Below are positions 30,905 to 39,686 of a stretch of 53,568 nt of DNA, piece after piece. Source of the stretch: W425 sp964503235 (GTDB taxonomy: Bacteria > Chloroflexota > Dehalococcoidia > Dehalococcoidales > RBG-16-60-22); the NCBI GenBank assembly GCA_964503235.1, contig CAZCZJ010000006.1:1-53568 (forward strand), written 5' to 3'. Both the position numbers and the translations under genes were made by a program. The notes beneath the pieces were generated by a model. It did not search any database. It had not been told where the DNA came from and saw only the letters and a list, made by a program, of their open reading frames with translations. The stretch's first letter is position 1. Every line of letters begins with the position of its first letter.

Positions 30905-30963
30905 AGCCTGTGTAACGGACATTGATAATCGATAATCACCGTTAATTGAAAAGGAGTCAGGAA

Positions 30964-31746
30964 ATGCGGGTAAAAAGGATACTTCTGTGCTTGATGCTGG
31001 TATTTATTCTCAGCACTCTCACCATCACTACTGGCTGTGCCGTCATTACCGGCTCCGGTGATGTCATAACGCGTGAATTCAATTACACCGACTTCACCAG
31101 AATAGAAGTTGATTATGCCTTTGGCGCCGAAATAATTCAGGCTGATTCGTACACGATTAAGATATTTCTTGATGATAACCTGTTCGATTACCTCGATATT
31201 AGCAAAAGCAGTGATACCCTCCGGATAACGATGGAACCCGGCAATATCTACTCCAAAACTCAGCAGCGGGCTGTCATTACTCTACCCGACCTGGAACGAC
31301 TGGAGTTATCGGGCGCTTCAAAAGCTTTTGTCGCCGGGTTTTCCAGCTCTCACGACCTGGAAATAAAGATATCCGGTGCCAGCCAGGTGGATATCTCCGA
31401 CGTGGTTTCCGGTAATGCCTATCTGGAAATATCCGGGGCTAGCAATATCGAAGGCACCTTCACCATGAAAGACGTCGTCTTTGACGTATCGAGGGCCAGT
31501 TCTGTCACGCTTGAAGGCTCGGCGGAGGACATGTCTCTGGATGCATCCGGGGCTAGCACGATGAATTTATCGGATTTGACTCTTGATAATGCCTGGATTA
31601 ATTTAAGCGGTGCCAGCCAGGCTACGGTAAATGCCGGCGGTCAGTTAAACGGTGATTTAAGCGGGGCATCTCTACTCGAATATCTCGGTAATCCCACCAT
31701 CGCTAATTTTACCTCGAGCGGCGCCTCAACGATAAGGCCTAAGTGA
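30964..31746 (+). CDS. Head-GIN-domain (DUF2807) lipoprotein
   Basis: 260 residues. MRVKRILLCLMLVFILSTLT is a signal sequence, followed by a TTGC lipobox, so the protein should be lipid-anchored on the outside of the membrane. The rest is a right-handed beta-helix of the head GIN domain (PF10988). GSGDVITREFNYTDFTRIEV opens the domain, and seven rungs carry GAS: LSGASKA, ISGASQV, ISGASNI, ASGASTM, LSGASQA, LSGASLL and SSGASTI. An in-frame TTG lies upstream, but AAGGAG is eight bases before this ATG. Related proteins are called putative auto-transporter adhesins, a name with little support. Its end overlaps the convergent ferredoxin gene by eight bases. Confidence 0.85.
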   Translation: MRVKRILLCLMLVFILSTLTITTGCAVITGSGDVITREFNYTDFTRIEVDYAFGAEIIQADSYTIKIFLDDNLFDYLDISKSSDTLRITMEPGNIYSKTQQRAVITLPDLERLELSGASKAFVAGFSSSHDLEIKISGASQVDISDVVSGNAYLEISGASNIEGTFTMKDVVFDVSRASSVTLEGSAEDMSLDASGASTMNLSDLTLDNAWINLSGASQATVNAGGQLNGDLSGASLLEYLGNPTIANFTSSGASTIRPK

Positions 31747-32206
31747 TTTCGAACATATTAACGACTGCCTTATCGGTTGTACCGGCAACTCCTTTTTCGC
31801 GGTCGGCAAATTGAATAGCCCCGGTCGGGCACATTTCTACGCACTTGGGATTACCCTCACAGACGTCGCAGAGCAGCACCTCTTTCTCCGGGGTCACCAC
31901 CAGCGCTGAAAACGGGCAGGCGCCTACACATAAGGCACAGTTATTGCACTTCTCTCTATCTATGGTTACCCACCCCGTCCGCGCGTCCTTGATAATTGCC
32001 TGTCGACGGCATGCCTCGATGCAGGCGGGCTTTTTACAGTTCAAGCAAATATATGGAATCATTAAACCGTCCATGACCAGCCTTTTTACGGATATCCTGG
32101 CTCTGGCGGGATTGGGTGCCTTTTCTTTGACCATCGAGCACGCTATCTGGCAGAGTCCGCAGCCCGTGCAAAAATCGGCGCGTATAAAGAAGGTCTTCTG
32201 TTCCAT
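31739..32206 (-). CDS. Four-cluster ferredoxin-type electron-transfer subunit
   Basis: 155 residues with four cysteine groups: CTGCGLCQIAC, CLNCKKPACIEAC, CNNCALCVGAC, and CDVCEGNPKCVEMC, the pattern of DmsB/HycB/AorA-like iron-sulfur subunits with four [4Fe-4S] clusters. It lies directly downstream of an AOR gene, so it is the likely electron acceptor or tunnel for that enzyme. A TTG start overlapping the AOR stop is possible, but GAGGAG lies nine bases before ATG at 32206, which I chose. No signal peptide: cytoplasmic. Confidence 0.88.
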   Translation of the reverse strand: MEQKTFFIRADFCTGCGLCQIACSMVKEKAPNPARARISVKRLVMDGLMIPYICLNCKKPACIEACRRQAIIKDARTGWVTIDREKCNNCALCVGACPFSALVVTPEKEVLLCDVCEGNPKCVEMCPTGAIQFADREKGVAGTTDKAVVNMFEIT

Positions 32207-32226
32207 CGGTTCAGTCTCCTCGAGAT

Positions 32227-34116
32227 TCAAATCAAATTTGTCGGCTCTTTATTGAGTTTCAGTTTAACCAGTGTCTCGTCTGTCGGGGCGCCTTCTTTCG
32301 TCCAGCCGCGGATTTCATAGTACTCATCCAGCGCCCGGTTATAGCTGTCGTGTTCGAGTTTCTCTCCCTTTAAAGGCTCCAGGGGCTGCGGCTGGAAATA
32401 AATGGAAGGAGGTATATCATGCTCTCTCAGGGCTCCGGTCTCACGCTGGATAAACATGCGCTGGAGACTCCAGACTCTCTCGCCGGTTTCCATCAATTCT
32501 TCGGGTGTTATGTCCCAGCCTTTCACGGCATTAATCGTCTCGCAGAAATTACCGTAATTCAGGTTGTGGGTCGAACCCGGCCATATCGTGGCGAATTTGC
32601 AGTAGCCGAGTGAATCTATGACCGTGGTGAAGTTCTGCGTCCAGGCGGCCATCCATGACTTGCCTTCCCATGAATTGAGGGCCGACGCGATAGGCTTGCG
32701 GTATATCTTTTGAAGTACTTCCGGGGGCATGCCGAAAAACTCCAGCGAGCACCGGCCCTTCAGGTGGTCGCTGCCCCGGTTGCCGGTGGCCTCGCCGAGG
32801 GCTGTTGCCCGGGCGGCCCGGAAATTCTGCGGGCTTTCGTGCATCATGCCGCGCTGGACGTACAGGTACCTGGCAGCTTCCGGGCGGAACGCCTCGACGG
32901 CCCTCGATGCCCGCTGGCCAATCATACCGCCCAATCCCTCGTTTTTAGCCATCTGGTGTAATAGAGTCAGTATCGACTCCTTATTACCCCATTCGAGGTT
33001 CAGCCCCCCCGTGTCCTTCTCGTTGATAATACCTCGCTGCCACAGCTCCATCAGCCAGGCGATATAGCCGCTGCTCGAACCTACGTCAAGACCGTAGCGG
33101 TTTATCAGCGTATTGGCAGCGAGAATCAAATCCCAATCGGCGTTGCCCACCGCCGGACCGAATCCGGCCATCATATAAAACTCGGGCCCCTCTCCCCACA
33201 CCCCCGAATATGGTCCGGAATTGATTTTATAACGGTGACTGCAGCGCAGCGGACAGCCGTAGCAGGCTAACGTTTTAGTCTTGTACTGCTCTTCAAAAAT
33301 TTCATCGTCGAGGTGCCCTTCGGCCTCTTCGAAGTAGTTGGACTGGTTATTCCTCACGGACATTGTCCCGCTCTGGTTGGCCACGCAGAAAATGGTCAGC
33401 GTCCCATACCGCGATATCACCGGATAAATCTTGGTGCTGGTTATCTGCCGGTAGTGATTATTGAATACTTCCAGCAGTTTCTCGGGGTCGTATGATTTTA
33501 ATGCCTGTTTCCCCCTGACGACTATTGCCTTGAGTAATTTCGACCCCATCACGCAGCCCATGCCCGTTCGGCCCGCCGCCCTTTTCAATCCGTGCATGAT
33601 GTTAGCGAACTTCACCAGGTTTTCACCGGCCTGGCCTATCATGGCTATCTTAACCTGCGTATCCCCGAGGTCGTCCTGTATTAGTTCCTGGCATTCGTAG
33701 GTATCGTGCCCCCACAGGAAAGAAGCGTCACGGAACTCTATCTCGCCGTCGTGAATCCAGAGGTAGACGGGACGGGAGGCTTTACCCTTGATTACGAGGT
33801 GCTGAAATCCGGCGAACTTAAGCTCGGCCGACCAGTGTCCGCCGCAATTGCTGGTGCCGAAACCACCCTCTCCCTCCGGTGATTTCGCCGTAACCTCGAA
33901 TCGCGATGATGAAACGTCATACCCCGATACAAGCCCGGTCCCGAATATCAAAGGGCTATCGGGACTCAAAGGGTCAATCCCCGGTGGAGAATAATTATAA
34001 AGCAGATATGTGTTTAACCCCTCGCCGCCCAGGTACATCCTCAGCAGGTCTTCGGGGATATCTTTAACTACCACCTGCTCGCTGGAAAGGTCAACTACCG
34101 CTATCTTTTCCGTCAT
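32227..34116 (-). CDS. Tungsten-type aldehyde:ferredoxin oxidoreductase (AOR) family protein
   Basis: 629 residues. It oxidises aldehydes to acids with tungstopterin, passing electrons to ferredoxin. The N-terminal pterin-binding domain has YLGGEGLNTYLLYNY and KSPEGEGGFGTSNCGGHW. GGxxG-type and Mg-binding blocks follow (AGENLVKFANIMHGLKRAAG). The cluster cysteines are CYGCPLRCSHRY (C-x2-C-x3-C) plus a distal cysteine, probably in SLGYCKFATI. GYIAWLMELW marks domain 2. It is flanked by its electron-transfer subunit and a small zinc-ribbon protein. The specific aldehyde is not known; a ThDP enzyme encoded upstream could provide it. Confidence 0.9.
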   Translation of the reverse strand: MTEKIAVVDLSSEQVVVKDIPEDLLRMYLGGEGLNTYLLYNYSPPGIDPLSPDSPLIFGTGLVSGYDVSSSRFEVTAKSPEGEGGFGTSNCGGHWSAELKFAGFQHLVIKGKASRPVYLWIHDGEIEFRDASFLWGHDTYECQELIQDDLGDTQVKIAMIGQAGENLVKFANIMHGLKRAAGRTGMGCVMGSKLLKAIVVRGKQALKSYDPEKLLEVFNNHYRQITSTKIYPVISRYGTLTIFCVANQSGTMSVRNNQSNYFEEAEGHLDDEIFEEQYKTKTLACYGCPLRCSHRYKINSGPYSGVWGEGPEFYMMAGFGPAVGNADWDLILAANTLINRYGLDVGSSSGYIAWLMELWQRGIINEKDTGGLNLEWGNKESILTLLHQMAKNEGLGGMIGQRASRAVEAFRPEAARYLYVQRGMMHESPQNFRAARATALGEATGNRGSDHLKGRCSLEFFGMPPEVLQKIYRKPIASALNSWEGKSWMAAWTQNFTTVIDSLGYCKFATIWPGSTHNLNYGNFCETINAVKGWDITPEELMETGERVWSLQRMFIQRETGALREHDIPPSIYFQPQPLEPLKGEKLEHDSYNRALDEYYEIRGWTKEGAPTDETLVKLKLNKEPTNLI

Positions 34117-34294
34117 TTTGTCCTCGCTCTACTAATCTGCCCCGGATTTTCGCTACCTCGGGAGTAACCCAGGTGATGCGCCATCCCTGACCGCAGTGCG
34201 GACAATGCGTGGTGGTCTCGCCGCACGGCACGGTTATCCTGCCCCCCAGGCATCTCATGCACCGGAATGAATACCCTTCCTTTTTATCAGCCAA
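34091..34294 (-). CDS. Small zinc-ribbon protein overlapping the AOR start
   Basis: About 67 residues. Two CxxC pairs, FRCMRCLGG and HCPHCGQGW, 17-20 residues apart, make a zinc ribbon (the intervening VPCG adds another Cys). The C-terminal ~25 residues are basic. I chose the TTG at 34294 because AAAGGGGGG lies a few bases ahead; a GTG at 34321 has no such site. The 3' end overlaps the AOR start by 26 bases, so the two are probably coupled. Possible roles are regulator or maturation factor for AOR. Not recognised as a named family. Confidence 0.6.
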   Translation of the reverse strand: MADKKEGYSFRCMRCLGGRITVPCGETTTHCPHCGQGWRITWVTPEVAKIRGRLVERGQNDGKDSGS

Positions 34295-34425
34295 GTAACC
34301 CCCCTTTGCACAGGATTGCACTATATACGTTATTAACGTCCCCTCTAGTATCTAATATCGCAGCAGAAACGTCAACGTAATTACACTCGCCAATAACAAA
34401 GTAAAGAGGGATGGTATTTATAGTC

Positions 34426-36174
34426 TTAACTTCTGGCTGGTCGTGGCGTCATAATCACGGGAAAGGACTCTTCCAGAACAACATCGAGTAAGGCGGCCTT
34501 TCCCTGCCCTATCTGGTGGAGCCCACGGTTTAACGCAGCTTCGATGTCTCCGGGAGCTTCCAGCTTTTCACCGTAGGCACTGAAGGCCTCGGCCACTTTA
34601 ACGTAGTCCGGAGCGGGGGAGATATCCGTTCCAAGAAACCGGTTCCGGCTGACCGCCGAACCTTGCGGGTAGCGCATCCGGTGAGCCCATTTCATCGCCA
34701 GGTACCCGCCGTTATTCATGATAATGATGAAAACCGGGAGATGATATTCCTGGTAAAGGCCCAGTGCGGCCAGTACCGGATTGTAGTTGAAAGAGCCGTC
34801 GCCGACTACGAGAATAACCGGTCGGTCCGGGTTGGCCAGCTTTACTCCTGCGGCTTCCCCCATACCTACTCCCAGCCCACCGTAGGCGGACTTTATATAG
34901 CACTCGGGACTGGCCAGATATTGATGAACAGAACGTGTATGAGTTAAAGTTTCGTCCAGGATAATGGCATTATCCGGAAGCGTTTTCTTGGCTACGTGCA
35001 GGAACCATTTGGAGTCGATGGGACTGTTCTCCCGACCGGCCAGCGCTTCCTCTTCCCAGGCAGCGACCATGGTATCATGTTTCGCTCGCCAGTTCTCCAG
35101 CCTATCCTGGTTGGTCGAGGCCGTCTGCTTTTGTCCGGTAGTGTCCGAGCGTATGAGATTCACCAGGGACTCCAGCGTCTTGCCGATATCGGCGCTGATA
35201 GTCAGGTCCGCGCGATAACCCCAGTAGGGTAACCGTTCGTGAAGGGGGGCTTCATCTATCATGATTATCCTGGCGTCATTTCCGGGCCCGGCCGAAGGGG
35301 GATACCATGGCGTAAGACCGCCGACTACCAGTACCGTGTCTGCCTTTTTCAGGGCTTCGGCAGTATCGTAGCCCATGTAGAGCGGATTATCTTTGGGGAA
35401 ATTAGCGGCATAGGGGAGGCTGGCTTCGAAGACGGGGATGCTCAGCAGTTCCGCCAGTTCCGTTAGTTTCTGGACTACCCCCGGTCTCTTACCCGCATGC
35501 TCCGCGATGATGACCGGCTGCCTGCTCCGGATAAGCTGTTGAGCAACTTCCTGGACATCGCCGGTAGGCGGTTCGGCAACTGTTATCAACCGGGACGGTC
35601 GGATTACCGGTTCTTCTTTATAAGACTTCATTAATATCTCGGCGGGAATTGATATATATACCGGCCCTTTCGGCGCCGTGAGGGCTATCTGGCAACCCCG
35701 GAGAACGCAGTCCACCAGGCTGTCTCTTGATTTCACTGAGTTACCCCACTTGATATAGTCCCGGAAAAGGGCGGACGGGCCACCGATATCGGAGAGCAGA
35801 CCGAGCCAGTGCCAGCCCTGTGCCCTGACCTCTTCATCGCCGCGGTGTTCATAGGTCTCTCCGCTGATAATAACCATGGGCACGCGCGCCGCGTAGGCGT
35901 TGCGTATTGCTACAGCCCCGTGCAGAGCGCCGACGCTGGCATGAAGGAGGACTGCCGACAGCTTACCTGTAACTTCGGCATAGCCCATGGCCATGCTGAC
36001 AGCCAGTGTTTCGTCACGGCAGTTGATGTATTTCAGAGAGAAATCACCCCGCTCCTGGCGCTGTAAAAGTGCCTCCCAGACCGGAGTCCACTCCGTACCC
36101 GGTGAGCAGAAGACATATTCAATCCCACAATTTTTCAGTAATTCTACCAGCAGTTCTCCTCCGGATACTGTCAT
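34426..36174 (-). CDS. Thiamine-diphosphate-dependent enzyme (acetolactate synthase / 2-oxoacid decarboxylase superfamily)
   Basis: 582 residues. The N-terminal PYR domain begins SGGELLVELLKNCGIEYVFC, with the catalytic glutamate in NCRDETLAVSMAMGYAEVTG. A central nucleotide-like domain follows. The C-terminal PP domain has the GDG...NN cofactor motif: VVGDGSFNYNPVLAALGLYQ and then IIMNNGGYLA. Its range of substrates could include 2-oxoacid decarboxylation, carboligation or acyl-CoA decarboxylation; sequence alone does not choose. GGAGGAA lies directly before two consecutive ATGs (36177 and 36174); the second has the better spacing. With AOR downstream, a 2-oxoacid to aldehyde to acid route is a reasonable inference. 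Confidence 0.83.
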   Translation of the reverse strand: MTVSGGELLVELLKNCGIEYVFCSPGTEWTPVWEALLQRQERGDFSLKYINCRDETLAVSMAMGYAEVTGKLSAVLLHASVGALHGAVAIRNAYAARVPMVIISGETYEHRGDEEVRAQGWHWLGLLSDIGGPSALFRDYIKWGNSVKSRDSLVDCVLRGCQIALTAPKGPVYISIPAEILMKSYKEEPVIRPSRLITVAEPPTGDVQEVAQQLIRSRQPVIIAEHAGKRPGVVQKLTELAELLSIPVFEASLPYAANFPKDNPLYMGYDTAEALKKADTVLVVGGLTPWYPPSAGPGNDARIIMIDEAPLHERLPYWGYRADLTISADIGKTLESLVNLIRSDTTGQKQTASTNQDRLENWRAKHDTMVAAWEEEALAGRENSPIDSKWFLHVAKKTLPDNAIILDETLTHTRSVHQYLASPECYIKSAYGGLGVGMGEAAGVKLANPDRPVILVVGDGSFNYNPVLAALGLYQEYHLPVFIIIMNNGGYLAMKWAHRMRYPQGSAVSRNRFLGTDISPAPDYVKVAEAFSAYGEKLEAPGDIEAALNRGLHQIGQGKAALLDVVLEESFPVIMTPRPARS

Positions 36175-36177
36175 CAT

Positions 36178-36509
36178 TTCCTCCTGGAATTTGCATGTCG
36201 AATGCCACTATCGGTTGCCGGGTTTGTCGCGGATATGACATATCAACTATATCAGACGAGCGTAGCTTCAATCAACCAATTTAATAGCGCTTCGCGGTGA
36301 GTCGTTAATGACTTCTTTATCATCTTTATTGATAATATCATCAACATCCGTATGCCCCGCGGTTAAAATATTAAGGAGAACCAAGCATTCCAATATAGCT
36401 GCCCTGACTTGTGTAACATATGGTTATAGACTATACTGTTTCAATATAGGGGGCAATTCCTCGTAAAGTATCCTCACTGCCGGAACCGAACAAGAGTTCA
36501 GGCGTATAA
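36178..36509. other. 332-bp divergent intergenic region
   Basis: Lies between the ThDP enzyme gene (minus) and the activase set (plus). I see a candidate + promoter at 36409 and several A+T-rich inverted segments such as TCTTTATTGATAATATCATC, but no gene or strong palindrome. Confidence 0.5.
36409..36437 (+). promoter_or_regulatory. Probable promoter of the activase gene set
   Basis: TTGTGT, 17 bases, TATACT. It leaves an untranslated leader of about 65 bases. Confidence 0.48.
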
Positions 36510-37526
36510 ATGATGAACATAGGTATTCCCAGAGCTCTGCTCTATTATCAATACTTCCCGATGTGGAAGACCTTTTTTGAGGAATTAGGTGGAGAGGTTG
36601 TAATTTCTCCCCCAACCACCAAGGCGATGATAGCCTCGGGGGCGTCTCGTGTGGTAGCTGATACTTGTTTACCGGTAAAGGTTTTCCTGGGTCACGTTAT
36701 TTCTCTGATTGGTAAGTGTGACTATATATTTATTCCTACCATCCGAAGTTTGAAATCAAATATCTATAACTGCTCCAAGTTCCTCGGCTTACCTGATATG
36801 ACCAAGGCGGTCATTACTGAATGCCCCCCCGTTCTGGACGTAATTATTGATATAAATAAAGGGATGAGAAATATTTATCGAGCTATAGATAAACTGGGAC
36901 GTTACTTCACCCGGGATACGTCAAAGGTCAAAAGTGCCAGCTTGGACGCCTGGCAAGTCCACCTTAACTATCGCCATCTGATGTCCAACCATGGATTAAT
37001 ACCCCCCCAAGCAATGGAGGGAATATCGAGCATAGATAAGGCCGATGACACATACGTGAGGACAGAGATGGGAATCAATTCCGGCAATCCAGCTTCAACT
37101 CAAACTAACATCGCCCTTATCGGGCATCCTTATCTCCTCTATGATGAATATCTTAATCACCGCCTTATCCATCGGCTGGAACAAGCCGGTATCAGGGTTC
37201 TCACCCCGGAGATGCTCACCAGCGACGAACTTGAGTCGGCTTCGGTTAAGTTGGCAGGTACAACCTATTGGACATACGGTGAAGAGGTAGTTGGGGCGGG
37301 AGAACACTACTTACAGAACGGGGCTGACGGTATTATTGGTATATTGACCTTTGGTTGCGGGCCCGATTCGCTGATGATGGAGATGGTACGCCGACGGGCA
37401 AATAGGCTAAGGACTACCCCTTTCATGAGCCTTGTCCTGGAGGAACATACGGCTGAAACCGGGATTATTACTCGGTTGGAAGCCTTCCTGGATATGATAA
37501 ACAGGAGAAAAAGAGGCGGGCAGTAG
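36510..37526 (+). CDS. Acyl-CoA dehydratase activase-related protein, COG3580/DUF2229 type
   Basis: 338 residues. MNIGIPRALLYYQYFPMWKT is the family N-terminus. DTCLPVKVFLGHV and ECPPVLD carry cysteines. GYTCG-like GILTFGCGPDSLMMEMV and the C-terminal LVLEEHTAETGIITRLEAFLDM are shared with HgdB-like dehydratase subunits. In many anaerobes this segment is one part of a ~1400-residue fused activase protein; here it is a separate gene. It ends one base before the next gene, so the three genes are one operon. Role: probably handling Fe-S electron transfer to a radical dehydratase or reductase, but no member is well characterised. Confidence 0.78.
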   Translation: MMNIGIPRALLYYQYFPMWKTFFEELGGEVVISPPTTKAMIASGASRVVADTCLPVKVFLGHVISLIGKCDYIFIPTIRSLKSNIYNCSKFLGLPDMTKAVITECPPVLDVIIDINKGMRNIYRAIDKLGRYFTRDTSKVKSASLDAWQVHLNYRHLMSNHGLIPPQAMEGISSIDKADDTYVRTEMGINSGNPASTQTNIALIGHPYLLYDEYLNHRLIHRLEQAGIRVLTPEMLTSDELESASVKLAGTTYWTYGEEVVGAGEHYLQNGADGIIGILTFGCGPDSLMMEMVRRRANRLRTTPFMSLVLEEHTAETGIITRLEAFLDMINRRKRGGQ

Positions 37527-37527
37527 C

Positions 37528-38598
37528 ATGCGTGTATCTTTTCAACATATCGGTAATATGTGGGTAGGTTTAAAGGCTGTGGCTGACAGGATAGGCTTTG
37601 ACATGGTCGTCCCACCAATAACCAGTCAGCATACCCTCTCATTAGGCGCTAGATACTCTCCGGAAATGGTCTGCCTTCCCTTTAAACTCACTCTCGGCAA
37701 CATGATTGAGTCACTAGAGCTGGGAGCTGACACTCTTATTACCATAGGCCAGTATGGCCCCTGCCGCTTTGGCTATTATCATAGGGTTCAGGAGGTTATT
37801 CTACGAGACCTGGGATATGAATTTGAATTGCTAAAACAGAGTAATGGTATGCTGCGAATGATCAAGTATTTTACTCATGGTGCTTCTATACGCGAAATAT
37901 TTTTAGCCTTCCGTTTCGGTTTAGCTAAACTAAAAGCGTTGGAAGAGGTGGAGCGACTTGTTCATAGAACACGAGCCATAGAGCAGAATAAAGGCAGTGC
38001 CAGCCAAATCTTCAGAGAAGCCATCCAAGCTATAGATGGTGCCCGGGACTATCGCGCTATCAAGCAGGCGAAGCGAGTTTACCTGCAAAAACTTAAAGAC
38101 ATACCCACTATATCTTCATCAAACCCGTTAAAAATAGGCGTTGTTGGCGAGTTTTTTGTTGTGGTCGATCCTTTTGCTAATATGGATGTAGAAATAGAAC
38201 TGGGAAAGTTAGGGGTACAGGTAGAGCGGCCACAGTCTGTCTTGGAATGGCTCGACTTCAATCCCTTCACTCTTCTCTTGGGTTTACGGGAGAAAGATAG
38301 AAGCTTCAAGGCAGCCAAGCCATATCTTTCCCGTTATATTGGTGGGGACGGACTACAGACCGTCGGCGAGAAAGTATTACATGCTAAAGACTGGGATGGA
38401 CTCGTTCATATTGAACCGTTTGGTTGTCTGCCCGAGATAATGGCCCGGAATATCATGCCTTCTACAAAAGAGCAACTGCCGGTTCTGAATCTTATGTTCG
38501 ATGAACATACCGGGAGGGCTGGAGTAATAAACCGACTTGAAGCCTTTGTCGATATGATAAAAATAAAGAAAAAGAAGAGTGTAGAACTGCGTGTTTAG
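37528..38598 (+). CDS. CoA-substrate-specific enzyme activase-associated protein, COG3581 type
   Basis: 356 residues. VSFQHIGNMWVGLKAVADRI opens the protein. ARYSPEMVCLPFKLTLGNMI and GQYGPCRFGYYHRVQEVIL have the cysteines of the COG3581 / 2-hydroxyglutaryl-CoA dehydratase-like group. The end, HIEPFGCLPEIMARN then LMFDEHTGRAGVINRLEAFV, is parallel to the end of the preceding protein. Both therefore share one fold and can be seen as an unfused pair. The gene starts one base after its neighbour and lies eight bases before the activase ATPase. Confidence 0.78.
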   Translation: MRVSFQHIGNMWVGLKAVADRIGFDMVVPPITSQHTLSLGARYSPEMVCLPFKLTLGNMIESLELGADTLITIGQYGPCRFGYYHRVQEVILRDLGYEFELLKQSNGMLRMIKYFTHGASIREIFLAFRFGLAKLKALEEVERLVHRTRAIEQNKGSASQIFREAIQAIDGARDYRAIKQAKRVYLQKLKDIPTISSSNPLKIGVVGEFFVVVDPFANMDVEIELGKLGVQVERPQSVLEWLDFNPFTLLLGLREKDRSFKAAKPYLSRYIGGDGLQTVGEKVLHAKDWDGLVHIEPFGCLPEIMARNIMPSTKEQLPVLNLMFDEHTGRAGVINRLEAFVDMIKIKKKKSVELRV

Positions 38599-38606
38599 GA
38601 GGAATC

Positions 38607-39575
38607 ATGGAAGCGTATTTAGGGATAGATGTTGGTTCGGTAACTACGAAATTTGCCGTGCTTGATAAAGATGATGAACTGATTACCAGCCTCTACCTGC
38701 TTACACACGGTAATCCCATTGAGTCCGTCCAGAAAGGCTTAAGACAAATTCAGACCCATCTGTCAGAAGATGCTGATATATGCGGTGTGGCTACCACCGG
38801 TAGTGCCCGTTATTTAGCCGGGGTTATAGTTAATGCCGATTTGGTTAAGAACGAAATTACCAGCCATGCCGTGGCTACCCTGCACCATATCCCAGAGGCT
38901 AAAACCATAATTGAGATTGGCGGTCAGGATAGCAAGATTATCATTATCAGGGACGGAATCGTGACTGACTTTGGTATGAATACCGTTTGTGCTGCCGGCA
39001 CCGGCAGTTTTCTTGACCACCAGGCATTACGCCTGAATATGACTATCGAGGAGTTCGCTCAGAAAGCCCTTAATAGCGACTCTAATGTAAATATTGCCGG
39101 ACGATGTACCGTTTTTGCCGAATCAGATATGATACACAAACAGCAGATGGGATATCGGACTGAAGACATTATCTATGGACTGTGCCAGGCGTTAGTGCGT
39201 AACTACCTGAATAATGTTGGATTGGGTAAAGAGATACAATCCCCAATCGTGTTTCAGGGCGGTGTTGCCTTTAATAAGGCTATCGTCAAGGCATTTCAAG
39301 AAGAGCTTGATACCGAAATTATTATCCCACCCCACCATGAGGTCATGGGAGCTATAGGGGCTGCCCTGCTAGTTCATGAAGAAATAACAGTTTCCAGCAC
39401 TGGCAGCAAGTTTTCGGGATTTGGTATAAGTGAGACTACCTATCATACCTCATCGTTTGAATGTAAATCCTGCTCGAATATGTGTGAAATAGCCCAGCTT
39501 TTTCGTGATGGCAAACTCCTTGCCCAATGGGGCGGCCGTTGTGACCTTTGGGAAAAAGCGGTAGCCAGCCAGTAA
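38607..39575 (+). CDS. BadF/BadG/HgdC-type acyl-CoA dehydratase activase ATPase
   Basis: 322 residues. YLGIDVGSVTTKFAVLDKDD is the ASKHA ATPase phosphate-1 loop, and IEIGGQDSKIIIIRDGIV the phosphate-2 region. VCAAGTGSFLDHQA and AGRCTVFAESDMIH carry the two cysteines that hold the [4Fe-4S] cluster at the dimer interface. The C-terminal ~45 residues add CKSCSNMC plus a later GGRCD, which is normally found inside the large fused activases. It uses ATP to drive an electron to very low potential into a dehydratase or reductase. The target is not adjacent; the D-component at 10274 is the only candidate in the window. Confidence 0.88.
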   Translation: MEAYLGIDVGSVTTKFAVLDKDDELITSLYLLTHGNPIESVQKGLRQIQTHLSEDADICGVATTGSARYLAGVIVNADLVKNEITSHAVATLHHIPEAKTIIEIGGQDSKIIIIRDGIVTDFGMNTVCAAGTGSFLDHQALRLNMTIEEFAQKALNSDSNVNIAGRCTVFAESDMIHKQQMGYRTEDIIYGLCQALVRNYLNNVGLGKEIQSPIVFQGGVAFNKAIVKAFQEELDTEIIIPPHHEVMGAIGAALLVHEEITVSSTGSKFSGFGISETTYHTSSFECKSCSNMCEIAQLFRDGKLLAQWGGRCDLWEKAVASQ

Positions 39576-39686
39576 TAACAACTACTCCGGTACTCAGGTG
39601 CGGTCCCTCGTATTATACAGTTCCCTAAAAAGTCGTAAGATATAGTCTCAGGAATAAAACAATAATATTTTAGCAGAGGCATCAAC

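Noticed and set aside
32710..33067. Plus-strand open frames inside the AOR gene
   Set aside because: Antisense shadows with no start signals, while the minus-strand AOR has full-length family motifs.
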